Shown piece after piece: positions 1 through 5,414 of a stretch of 5,783 nt of DNA. The stretch comes from Rhodospirillales bacterium. GTDB lineage: Bacteria; Pseudomonadota; Alphaproteobacteria; CACIAM-22H2. The notes beneath the pieces were generated by a model. It was given only the letters and a program-made list of their open reading frames with translations. It was not told where the DNA came from and did not search any database. Position 1 is the first letter of the stretch. Each line of letters opens with the position of its first letter. Location of the stretch: contig JACQAF010000111.1 in assembly GCA_016195145.1 (NCBI GenBank), positions 1-5,783 on the forward strand, written 5' to 3'. A program made the translations under genes and the position numbers.

Positions 1-1337
1 AGCGGGATCTTGATGACGAATGCCGTGCCCTTGCCGGGGCCGGATTTGAGCTCGACCGTGCCGCCGATTTTCTCGATGTTGGTGCGCACGACATCCATGC
101 CGACGCCGCGACCTGAAACGCTGGTCACCTGAGCAGCGGTCGAGAAGCCGGCCTTGAAGATGTACTGGTGGATCTGCTGATCCGACATGCTCGCCAGTTC
201 GGATTCGGTCGCCAGGCCGTTAGCGAGCGCCTTGGCCTTGATCTTGTCGACCGGGAGGCCGCGGCCGTCGTCGGAAATCTCGATGATGATATGACCGCCT
301 TCGTGGAAGGCGTTGAGGGTGATACGGCCGGTTTCGCTCTTGCCCGCCTTCTTGCGTTCGGCCGGTTTCTCGAGACCGTGATCGGCGCAATTGCGGACGA
401 GATGGGTGAGCGGGTCCTTGATCAGTTCGAGAACCTGGCGATCCAGCTCCGTCTCGGCGCCGATCATCTGCAGGTCGATCTTCTTGCTCAGTTCGTGCGA
501 CAGATCGCGCACCATACGCGGCAGTTTCGCCCATGCATTGCCGATCGGCTGCATCCGCGTCTTCATCACCCCTTCTTGCAGTTCGGAGGTGACGTGATTG
601 AGGCGTTGCAACGGTGCGGCGAATTCGCTGTCCTTCTGGCTGCGCAGGATCTGCAGCAGTTGGTTGCGGGTCAGCACCAGCTCGCTGACCATGGTCATCA
701 GGTTTTCGAGCAAATCGACATTGACCCGGATGCTCTGCGCGGCGACGGCCGAGTCCTTGGTTTCCTTGCTCGGCTTATCGCTAGGGTTCTGTACGCTCTT
801 GGTCACGACTTCCGGTTCGACCGCAGGTTCATCGAGCGCGGCGGGTGCGGAAACCGGCGCCATCTCCTCGACGTGATCTTCGACCGGAGCAACCTGTGCA
901 GCCGCGACCGGCACAAATGCGAATACTGCATCGACCGATTCAGCGCTCGCCGAGCCGGCGGCGCCGGCGGCCAGCACGTTGAGCCGGGCAATCAGGTCGG
1001 CGTCGTCGCCGGGCGGCTCGGCCTCGGTCTGCTCCAGCGTCGACAGCAGGTTCTTGATCCGGTCGAGGGATTCGAGGATCAGGCTGACCGCAATCGGCGT
1101 GACCGTCAGTTCGTTATCGCGCACTTTGCCAAGGACGTTTTCCGAGGCATGGGCGACCGCTTCGAGACGCGGCAGGCCGAGGAACCCGCAGGTTCCCTTA
1201 ATCGTGTGAACGAGGCGAAAAATATTGCCGAGAAGCTCGGGATCGTTGGGGTTCCGCTCAAGCTTCACCAGCTCAAGATCGAGAACCGAAAGGCTTTCAG
1301 CAGATTCAGTCAGAAAGTCGCGCAGAAGATCATCCAT
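1..1337 (-). CDS. cheA: Chemotaxis histidine kinase CheA (3' end beyond left edge)
   Basis: CheA autophosphorylates on a histidine using ATP and passes the phosphate to CheY and CheB, within an array of chemoreceptors and CheW. The 445 visible residues show an N-terminal Hpt (P1) domain, about 1-105, with the phospho-site His44 in RLVHTIKGTCGFLG. A roughly 95-residue Ala/Pro/Glu/Val-rich linker follows. The P3 dimerisation helices start near 202 (SIRVNVDLLENLMTMVSELV). The P4 ATPase has an N box HLVRNCADHGLE (312-323), G1 DDGRGLP (356-362), GRGVGMDVV (410-418) and GKGTAF (435-440). The C-terminal CheW-like P5 domain must lie past the left edge. The ATG at 1337 has an AAGGGG-type ribosome site just upstream, and the protein opens directly with the Hpt helix. 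No recognisable P2 (CheY-binding) domain lies in the linker. chpT is upstream in the same direction, 124 nt away. The identity is very secure; which chemotaxis system it serves is not visible. Confidence 0.96.
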   Translation of the reverse strand, partial: MDDLLRDFLTESAESLSVLDLELVKLERNPNDPELLGNIFRLVHTIKGTCGFLGLPRLEAVAHASENVLGKVRDNELTVTPIAVSLILESLDRIKNLLSTLEQTEAEPPGDDADLIARLNVLAAGAAGSASAESVDAVFAFVPVAAAQVAPVEDHVEEMAPVSAPAALDEPAVEPEVVTKSVQNPSDKPSKETKDSAVAAQSIRVNVDLLENLMTMVSELVLTRNQLLQILRSQKDSEFAAPLQRLNHVTSELQEGVMKTRMQPIGNAWAKLPRMVRDLSHELSKKIDLQMIGAETELDRQVLELIKDPLTHLVRNCADHGLEKPAERKKAGKSETGRITLNAFHEGGHIIIEISDDGRGLPVDKIKAKALANGLATESELASMSDQQIHQYIFKAGFSTAAQVTSVSGRGVGMDVVRTNIEKIGGTVELKSGPGKGTAFVIKIP

Positions 1338-1461
1338 GGCCGCCCCTTCCCATCGGATCGGGTTTTAGCCCCGAACAGCCCGGCCTCTTGCCGAACCGCC
1401 ATGAGCACGGACTGAGCGTCGCAAAAGAAGATTAAGGAGCAGTAAAAAGAGGCCGAGTTCT
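1338..1461. other. chpT-cheA intergenic spacer
   Basis: This 124-nt gap lies between two minus-strand genes. It holds the cheA ribosome site next to 1337 and a perfect 9-bp inverted repeat (CGGCCTCTT at 1381-1389, AAGAGGCCG at 1447-1455) with a 57-nt loop. On the minus strand the arm just after the chpT stop is followed by a short T run (GGCCTCTTTTT). The long loop makes it a poor terminator, so it is uncertain whether chpT and cheA are co-transcribed. No convincing promoter, CtrA box (TTAA-N7-TTAA) or small gene was found. Confidence 0.4.
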
Positions 1462-2115
1462 CTATACGCCAAAAGGAATTGCCGCTGTCCAGACTACGCC
1501 TTCCGGCGATAGCGGCGCACAGCTCAGCGCCCCCCCGGCATCGCGGGCAAGCCGGGCCGCGAGGTAACCCGGCGCAATTTTAGGATTAAGTTCCTCGATA
1601 TCACAACCCTCGCGGATTGCCCGTCCAAGTTCGGCCGGCAACGCCGCCTGGCCGGCGGCCTGCGCCTCGATCGTAAGGCGGCCATCAGCGATCCCAACTC
1701 CGAGGCGGATTGTGCCGCCGCGCGGCAGGGTATCGACCGCCAACAAAACCAGAAGGAGAACCAGTTTTGCCGCAACCTGGCCCATTTGCGCCTCCACGGC
1801 CGGATCGGCGCCGCGCCAGTCGAGCGTCACCCGGCCGCCGTCGAGCAATTCGCTGGCCGCCCGCTGAAGCGCAGCCAGCCGCGCCGAAGTCGGGATCGTG
1901 TTACCGCTGCCGAAGGCCATACGGAAGAATTGCAGCCGCCGGCTGCCCTGGCGAGCCGACCCGCCGATCAGCGCCACCACCTCGGGATCGACCGTCGGGC
2001 TGCCGTCGTCCAGCAATTCGGCCCCATTTGCCACGGCGCCGATCGGGCCCACCAGATCGTGACAAAGCCGTGCGGCCAGTAACTCGCTCAACCTCAGGTC
2101 TTTGCAGTCCCCCAT
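1462..2115 (-). CDS. chpT: Histidine phosphotransferase ChpT
   Basis: In Alphaproteobacteria ChpT is the cytoplasmic go-between that takes phosphate from the hybrid kinase CckA and gives it to CtrA and CpdR, controlling cell cycle, motility and development. The 217-residue product has a DHp-like helix with the signature LAARLCHDLVGPIGAVANG and phospho-acceptor His19. The C-terminal half (about 85-217) resembles a histidine-kinase ATPase fold but lacks a usable N box or glycine-rich lid: the N-box position reads LLLVLLAVDTLPRGG. This degeneration is expected for ChpT, which does not bind ATP. The frame stays open to an ATG at 2175, but the ATG at 2115 is preferred because AGAAAGGA lies 6 nt upstream and the product then starts just before the conserved helix. 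Length fits the family (about 210-250). The gene is divergent from the DUF3553 gene and upstream of cheA on the same strand. Identification rests on motif recognition. Confidence 0.9.
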   Translation of the reverse strand: MGDCKDLRLSELLAARLCHDLVGPIGAVANGAELLDDGSPTVDPEVVALIGGSARQGSRRLQFFRMAFGSGNTIPTSARLAALQRAASELLDGGRVTLDWRGADPAVEAQMGQVAAKLVLLLVLLAVDTLPRGGTIRLGVGIADGRLTIEAQAAGQAALPAELGRAIREGCDIEELNPKIAPGYLAARLARDAGGALSCAPLSPEGVVWTAAIPFGV

Positions 2116-2210
2116 ATCGAATCCTTTCTGTTGCCCCACACTCCGTCCAATAGGCGGGTTTTTCAAGTCCGGCAAGACAGGCTAGACTCCGGTCGAAGGA
2201 GAATCCCGCC
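2116..2210. promoter_or_regulatory. Divergent chpT / DUF3553 intergenic promoter region
   Basis: These 95 nt must carry the start signals for both divergent genes. On the plus strand a -10-like TAGACT (2183-2188) follows a weak -35-like TTTTCA (2160-2165) at 17 nt. The DUF3553 ribosome site AAGGAG is at 2196-2201, so the leader would be very short. On the minus strand TTGCCG, 17 nt, TATTGG is the best -35/-10 pair for chpT, but it is weak. The chpT ribosome site (AAGGA) is at 2122-2126. No CtrA box was seen. All promoter calls come from eye matching. Confidence 0.4.
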
Positions 2211-2396
2211 ATGGGCCGTCTTACACCCGGCAGTTTCGTTTGCCATCCCGACCGCCCCGATTGGGGCATCGGCCAGGTGCAATCGGTGATTGGCCCGCGG
2301 GTAACCGTCAACTTCGAAAACGCCGGGAAAATACTGATCAACAGCGACGCGATCGCGCTTGAGCCGATTGACGACATGAAAAAAAAGCGCGATTGA
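2211..2396 (+). CDS. DUF3553 domain-containing small protein
   Basis: This 61-residue soluble protein consists almost entirely of one DUF3553 domain, a small beta-rich module of unknown function also known as a domain in some UvrD-type helicases. The diagnostic pattern is HPDRPDWGIGQVQSV followed by VTVNFENAGK and an IALEPI end, which suggests a short SH3-like or Tudor-like barrel. There is no signal peptide or membrane segment. AAGGAG lies 9 nt before the ATG, so the start is firm. It is divergent from chpT, and the cytochrome gene follows 97 nt downstream on the same strand. The last codons contain eight consecutive A bases (2379-2386), giving a KKK tail; polymerase slippage there would add a short alternative C-terminus. 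The family call is confident from its motif, but the role is unknown. A nucleic-acid-related role is only inferred from the helicase association. Confidence 0.88.
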   Translation: MGRLTPGSFVCHPDRPDWGIGQVQSVIGPRVTVNFENAGKILINSDAIALEPIDDMKKKRD

Positions 2397-2493
2397 GGAG
2401 CGACTCCCCTAGCTGCATTCGCCCTGCGTTACGGTCCTCGCAGGCGACAGTTGCGGATTAACACCAACCACGCGAGAGAACTTTGGCCCGGTC

Positions 2494-2913
2494 ATGACCA
2501 AAATTATCGCCCAGCTTGTTTTATCGCGCGCCGCTGCAGCGATCCTCGCGGCGGCCGCCTTTGCCTCATCGGCCGGCGCGGCCGATCTCAGCCATGGCGA
2601 AAAGCTATGGCGCAAATGCGTAAGCTGCCACACGCTGGAGCCAGACGGGCGCAACAAGGTCGGCCCGCGTCTCTATGGTTTGTTCGGCCGCGCCGCCGGC
2701 AGTGTGCCCGATTATCTCTATACCGACGAGCTCAAGGCGTCGGGCATCGTTTGGAACGAAAAAACGCTCGATGCCTTTTTACATGATTCCGAGGCGATGG
2801 TCCCCGGAACCAAGATGTATGGCGGCCTGTCGCAGGCCGAGGACCGATCGGACCTGATCGCATTTCTCAAGCAAGCGACCACCGGCGCCGCCTCATCGGG
2901 CAGCGGGCGCTGA
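2494..2913 (+). CDS. Periplasmic class I c-type cytochrome (cytochrome c2-like)
   Basis: This is a small soluble electron carrier of the periplasm, expected to move electrons between respiratory complexes. The 139-residue precursor has an Ala-rich signal peptide, with likely cleavage after SAGA at residue 29. The single haem-binding motif CVSCH is at 42-46, and the distal methionine ligand is Met108 in VPGTKM. KVGPRLYGLFGR follows the haem site, and a C-terminal helix DRSDLIAFLKQ packs on the haem, all as in mitochondrial-type cytochrome c. Mature length (about 110) fits class I. The ribosome site is weak (GAGAG about 12-15 nt upstream). It follows the DUF3553 gene by 97 nt and precedes a 41-residue membrane peptide. 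A formate dehydrogenase membrane subunit is 1.4 kb away on the other strand, so a shared respiratory role is possible but unproven. Its exact redox partner cannot be read here. Confidence 0.93.
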   Translation: MTKIIAQLVLSRAAAAILAAAAFASSAGAADLSHGEKLWRKCVSCHTLEPDGRNKVGPRLYGLFGRAAGSVPDYLYTDELKASGIVWNEKTLDAFLHDSEAMVPGTKMYGGLSQAEDRSDLIAFLKQATTGAASSGSGR

Positions 2914-2950
2914 AAATCACCTGTTCGAACCGGTCTTATTTCCTAATGTC

Positions 2951-2978
2951 TTGATTTCGCCTGCTGCGGCGCTAGACT
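2951..2978 (+). promoter_or_regulatory. Possible sigma70-type promoter for the 41-residue peptide gene
   Basis: TTGATT (2951-2956) and TAGACT (2973-2978) are 16 nt apart, a fair -35/-10 pair. The TAGACT element lies in the same GCTAGACT context as the candidate DUF3553 promoter. It would give a leader of about 60 nt containing the hairpin at 2999-3019. This is recognised by eye only. Confidence 0.35.
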
Positions 2979-2998
2979 TCAAGAACTAAGGTCGCATT

Positions 2999-3019
2999 GG
3001 CTGCGGGTCGTTCGCAGCC
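2999..3019 (+). other. Leader hairpin upstream of small membrane peptide
   Basis: GGCTGCG (2999-3005) and CGCAGCC (3013-3019) form a perfect 7-bp stem with a 7-nt loop, about 25 nt before the ATG at 3045. No T run follows, so it looks more like a leader structure or a weak 3' end for the cytochrome transcript than a full terminator. Confidence 0.4.
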
Positions 3020-3044
3020 TTCAAGTCGGCCCGGGGAGAAGCGT

Positions 3045-3170
3045 ATGAAAATAATCGTTATCGGCATTGCTGCTGCCATTGTCATTGCGGTCGGCGCGGG
3101 GATCTGGCTGGAGACGATCCAGCAGACATCGAGCGATCTCTATACCGCGGCGAGCAGCGTCCGCCTCTAG
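3045..3170 (+). CDS. 41-residue single-pass membrane peptide, function unknown
   Basis: This is a short but well-supported gene. ATG at 3045 is preceded at 6 nt by a strong GGGGAG ribosome site (3033-3038), the frame ends in TAG, and a terminator lies about 37 nt later. The product starts MKIIVIGIAAAIVIAVGAG, one hydrophobic helix over roughly residues 3-22, followed by a short polar tail ending AASSVRL. The tail has no Cys and no obvious cofactor motif. The layout resembles short membrane proteins of unknown function common in Alphaproteobacteria, some of which have a Ser/Thr-rich SSxRV-like tail; that comparison is from memory. It sits downstream of the secreted cytochrome, with its own possible promoter. 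An uncleaved signal-anchor with a periplasmic tail is the likeliest topology. Translation is probable but unproven. Confidence 0.68.
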   Translation: MKIIVIGIAAAIVIAVGAGIWLETIQQTSSDLYTAASSVRL

Positions 3171-3206
3171 TTCCGACAATCGCGCGACGGTTCCTGTGCC
3201 GGGCCG

Positions 3207-3232
3207 CCGGCGCAAGGCGCGGTTCTTTTTTT
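3207..3232 (+). terminator. Intrinsic terminator of the plus-strand gene set
   Basis: CCGGCGC (3207-3213) pairs with GCGCGG (3217-3222) across a 3-nt AAG loop with one bulged G, followed by TTCTTTTTTT ending at 3232. A second stem just upstream (GTGCCGG-GCCG-CCGGCGC, one G-U pair) shares bases and could compete. It lies between the convergent 41-residue gene and the WD40 gene. On the opposite strand there is no T run, so it serves the plus strand only. Confidence 0.6.
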
Positions 3233-3267
3233 GCCGATTTCCTTTGCGGGCCGATTCCCTGCCCTGC

Positions 3268-4239
3268 TCAGGGCGAGATTTCCTCGCCGCTTGCGAGATT
3301 CCACAGCCTGATCACTTCATCGTAGCCGGCCGACAGGCCGCGCGCGCCGTCGGGCGTGAACGTCACCGACCAGACGGGCTTGCGATGGCCGCGAAAGGCG
3401 CGGATTTCCTGTCCGGTGGCGAGGTCCCACAGCCGCATCGTGCGGTCGCCGCCGCCGGACAGCGCGAATTTTCCGTCGGGCGAAAATGCGACCGAGGTGA
3501 CGAAGCCGTCATGGCCGGCGAGGACAAGGATTTCCTGGCGGCTTTCCAGATCCCAGAGTCGCACCGTCATGTCGGTGCTCGCCGACAGGGCGCGCTTTCC
3601 ATCGGGCGACACCGACACCGCATTGACGCTGTTGGCATGGCCGGCGAGCGTCGCGATCTCGGCGCCGCTTTCCACGCTCCATAATTTCAATGTCTGATCG
3701 TAACCGCCGGACAGCACGGTCTTGCCGTCGGGCAGAAAGGCGACCGACATCACATTCGCCCCGTGGCCGGATAGCGTCCTGAGTTCCCGCCCGCTTCCCA
3801 CATCCCACAGCCGCACGGTCCGGTCCCAGCCGCCGGAAACGGCGATTTTTCCGTCGCGGCTGACGGCGACGGAGCTGACGTTATTGGCGTGCCCGGCGAA
3901 ACTGCGGATCGCCTTGCCCGTCGCCAGGTCCCACAGCTTGATCGTCGAATCCCAGCTTGCCGAAAGCGCCTGCCGGCCGCCGGGCAGGAAGACCACCGAA
4001 TTGACGCTCGCCCGGTGTTCGTTGAGAACCCTGATCTCCTTCTGCGTCGCCAGGTCCCACAGGCGGACCGTGTAATCCCAGCTTCCCGACAACACCTGCT
4101 TGCCATCGGGCGATACGACAACCGAATTGACGATCGCGCCGTGGCCGGCAAATTCGGCCGAAGCCGGCGCGACGCCCCCAAGCATTAAAAAACCCGCCAG
4201 GGCGGGTGCGATGAAAGACGTCGGCTTCAGCATGGGCAT
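3268..4239 (-). CDS. Exported seven-bladed WD40 repeat protein
   Basis: This is a probable periplasmic beta-propeller, usually a protein-binding scaffold; no enzyme motif is seen. From the ATG at 4239 it is 323 residues. The signal peptide covers about 1-28, with a hydrophobic core and cleavage after APASA. Seven WD repeats of exactly 42 residues follow, with GH dyads at 32, 74 (EH in blade 2), 116, 158, 200, 242 and 284. Their WD partners are at 61, 103, 145, 187 (WS), 229, 271 and 313 (WN). Each blade has an SxDGK-type turn (LPGGR in blade 2, TPDGA in blade 7). The last blade lacks its outer strand, which the AEFAGHG segment after the signal peptide could supply to close the ring. The ATG at 4233 is an equally possible start. 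A TTG-started extension to 4287 is unlikely because it would place 16 polar/aromatic residues before the signal peptide. No good ribosome site precedes either ATG. It follows the formate dehydrogenase gamma gene by 70 nt. Confidence 0.87.
   Translation of the reverse strand: MPMLKPTSFIAPALAGFLMLGGVAPASAEFAGHGAIVNSVVVSPDGKQVLSGSWDYTVRLWDLATQKEIRVLNEHRASVNSVVFLPGGRQALSASWDSTIKLWDLATGKAIRSFAGHANNVSSVAVSRDGKIAVSGGWDRTVRLWDVGSGRELRTLSGHGANVMSVAFLPDGKTVLSGGYDQTLKLWSVESGAEIATLAGHANSVNAVSVSPDGKRALSASTDMTVRLWDLESRQEILVLAGHDGFVTSVAFSPDGKFALSGGGDRTMRLWDLATGQEIRAFRGHRKPVWSVTFTPDGARGLSAGYDEVIRLWNLASGEEISP
3271..4149 (-). repeat. Seven tandem 126-bp WD40 blade-coding repeats
   Basis: The coding sequence consists of seven in-frame imperfect repeats with an exact period of 126 bp (42 codons) and no insertion or deletion between blades. 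The most conserved parts encode VSPDGK, ALS(A/G)S/G, TVRLWDLATG and GH. Such regularity points to expansion by duplication of one unit, or to selection for equal blade length. Confidence 0.85.
4187..4207 (-). terminator. Terminator-like hairpin inside WD40 signal-peptide codons
   Basis: On the minus strand ACCCGCC, a CT turn, then GGCGGGT form a 7-bp stem (or 6 bp with a 4-nt loop), running straight into a T run (six T in all, the first in the stem) and then AA. This is the classic intrinsic terminator shape. It lies within codons for APALAGFL of the WD40 signal peptide, about 35 nt after its ATG and about 105 nt after the stop of the upstream gamma-subunit gene. It could limit or attenuate read-through into the WD40 gene, or could be a by-product of the codons used. 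Confidence 0.5.
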
Positions 4240-4272
4240 AGATCGCGGCCGGCAGGCGGCCCACCAGAAGGC

Positions 4273-4299
4273 GCGGCCCCGGACCAATTCCGGGGCCGC
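4273..4299 (-). terminator. GC-rich hairpin after formate dehydrogenase gamma gene
   Basis: GCGGCCCCGGA (4273-4283) and TCCGGGGCCGC (4289-4299) form a perfect 11-bp stem with a 5-nt loop, starting 10 nt after the gamma-subunit stop codon. No T run follows on either strand. It may protect the 3' end of the message or mark a Rho-assisted stop. It is certain as a structure, uncertain as a terminator. Confidence 0.5.
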
Positions 4300-4309
4300 A
4301 GCGCTCCGG

Positions 4310-5386
4310 TCAGTCGTGGCCCGGCTTGGCTTGGGGAACGCGTTCCCCTTTCATTTCCGCCACCCAGACATTGTGATGCTCGCGGGCCCAGTTTTCGTCG
4401 ACCATGCCGGTGCCCATGGCGTCGAACGCGCCTTCCATCCCGAGCGAGCCGATATAAATGTGGGCGATGATCACCGCGGTCAGGATCAGCGACACCACGG
4501 CGTGGACGAGCTGCGCCGTCTGCTGGGTGTTGACATCGCCGAACTGGAACGGAAAGAGCAGATAGATGCCCGAGATGCTGATCGCCGCGCCGCCAATTAT
4601 GACCAGCCAGAACAGGATTTTCTGTCCGGCGTTAAACTTGCGCGCCGGCGGATGCGATCCCTTGGCGAACAGGCCGCCGCCCGCCGCGAGCCATTGCAGA
4701 TCGTAACGGTTCGGAATGTTGTGCCAGATCCACAGCACCAGCATCAGGACGAGCCCGATCATGAACGGGAAAGCGAGATAGTTGTGGACGTATTTCCCGC
4801 CGATGGTCAGGAGCGAAAACACATCGGGCCCAAGCAGCGGCAGCAACACATAGCGCCCATAGGTGATGTTCAGTCCGGTCAGCGCCAGCACGACGAACGA
4901 GCTCGCCGTCAGCCAATGGACAAACCGCTCAACCGCATTGAAGCGCTCGATCGTCCGGCCCGACGGGCCGGCGTCGATGCGGATCGTGCCGCGCGTGAGG
5001 TAGAAGACGATCAGCAGCGCGATCATCCCCAAAATTATCCACGATCCCCACACGCGCACCGGCCCGTTGACCGTGGCGCGCCAGTCGCGCCCCTGCGGCT
5101 GGATGAGCCGGGCGGCTTTCTGGTCGGGGATTGTAACCATGCCTTGCGCACCCTTGAGGGCGCGCAGAAGGTCGGCGTCGCTCGAATTGGTGATGCCGGC
5201 CATCGGGCGTTCGCGCGTATTGGTGTCGCGTTCCGTGGCGCCCTGTGCGAGCTGGGGATTGGCGAGTTGCGCCATGGCTGGCGACGGCCCATCGGCCAGA
5301 CTGCCGATAAGCAGCAACGACACCGCCATAGCGGCGGCCGATACAAACCGGAGAATGGATTTTGCGACGGTCGATGTGAGCTTCAT
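4310..5386 (-). CDS. Formate dehydrogenase gamma subunit (membrane cytochrome b)
   Basis: This subunit anchors a periplasmic formate dehydrogenase and passes electrons from its iron-sulphur subunit through two b haems to quinone. The 358-residue product has a signal peptide (about 1-39, ending SPAMA), a soluble stretch of about 70 residues, and an extra membrane helix (113-131). The FdnI/FdoI-like four-helix core follows, with helices near 155-175, 202-221, 258-280 and 291-315. ERFNAVERFVHWLTASSF and RKFNAGQKILFW are family signatures. Candidate haem ligands by position are His157, His201, His295 and His309. It is much longer than E. coli FdnI (about 217 residues), mainly at the N-terminus, as in other long-form gamma subunits. 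The ATG has GGGAG 9 nt upstream. A 65-residue membrane protein gene lies 28 nt upstream. The alpha and beta subunits are not in the window; a gamma-like subunit of another molybdoenzyme is less likely. Confidence 0.92.
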   Translation of the reverse strand: MKLTSTVAKSILRFVSAAAMAVSLLLIGSLADGPSPAMAQLANPQLAQGATERDTNTRERPMAGITNSSDADLLRALKGAQGMVTIPDQKAARLIQPQGRDWRATVNGPVRVWGSWIILGMIALLIVFYLTRGTIRIDAGPSGRTIERFNAVERFVHWLTASSFVVLALTGLNITYGRYVLLPLLGPDVFSLLTIGGKYVHNYLAFPFMIGLVLMLVLWIWHNIPNRYDLQWLAAGGGLFAKGSHPPARKFNAGQKILFWLVIIGGAAISISGIYLLFPFQFGDVNTQQTAQLVHAVVSLILTAVIIAHIYIGSLGMEGAFDAMGTGMVDENWAREHHNVWVAEMKGERVPQAKPGHD

Positions 5387-5414
5387 TGGCGCTCGCTCCC
5401 AAATGTTTTTTCGG

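Noticed and set aside
1338..1402. Possible tiny minus-strand gene starting with ATG at 1402
   Set aside because: It is out of frame with cheA, runs into it, has no convincing ribosome site and encodes nothing recognisable.
168..1415. Long plus-strand open frame of 415 codons
   Set aside because: It is antisense to cheA, whose minus-strand translation has all expected domains. The plus-strand product has no recognisable family and arises from GC-rich third codon positions.
2116..2175. 20-residue N-terminal extension of ChpT starting at 2175
   Set aside because: The ATG at 2115 has a good ribosome site and starts next to the conserved helix. The extension would overlap the divergent promoter region and has no matching feature.
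2423..2444. 6-bp stem (CCTGCG/CGCAGG, 10-nt loop) between the DUF3553 and cytochrome genes
   Set aside because: It is short, has a long loop and no T run, so it is within what chance gives in GC-rich DNA.
3067..3684. Plus-strand open frame of 205 codons over the 41-residue gene and the WD40 3' end
   Set aside because: It crosses a terminator and the antisense of WD40 repeats, and its repeated-looking residues merely mirror the blade repeats.
4240..4287. TTG-initiated extension of the WD40 protein
   Set aside because: It would start inside the 11-bp hairpin loop, lacks a ribosome site, and places polar residues in front of a normal signal peptide.
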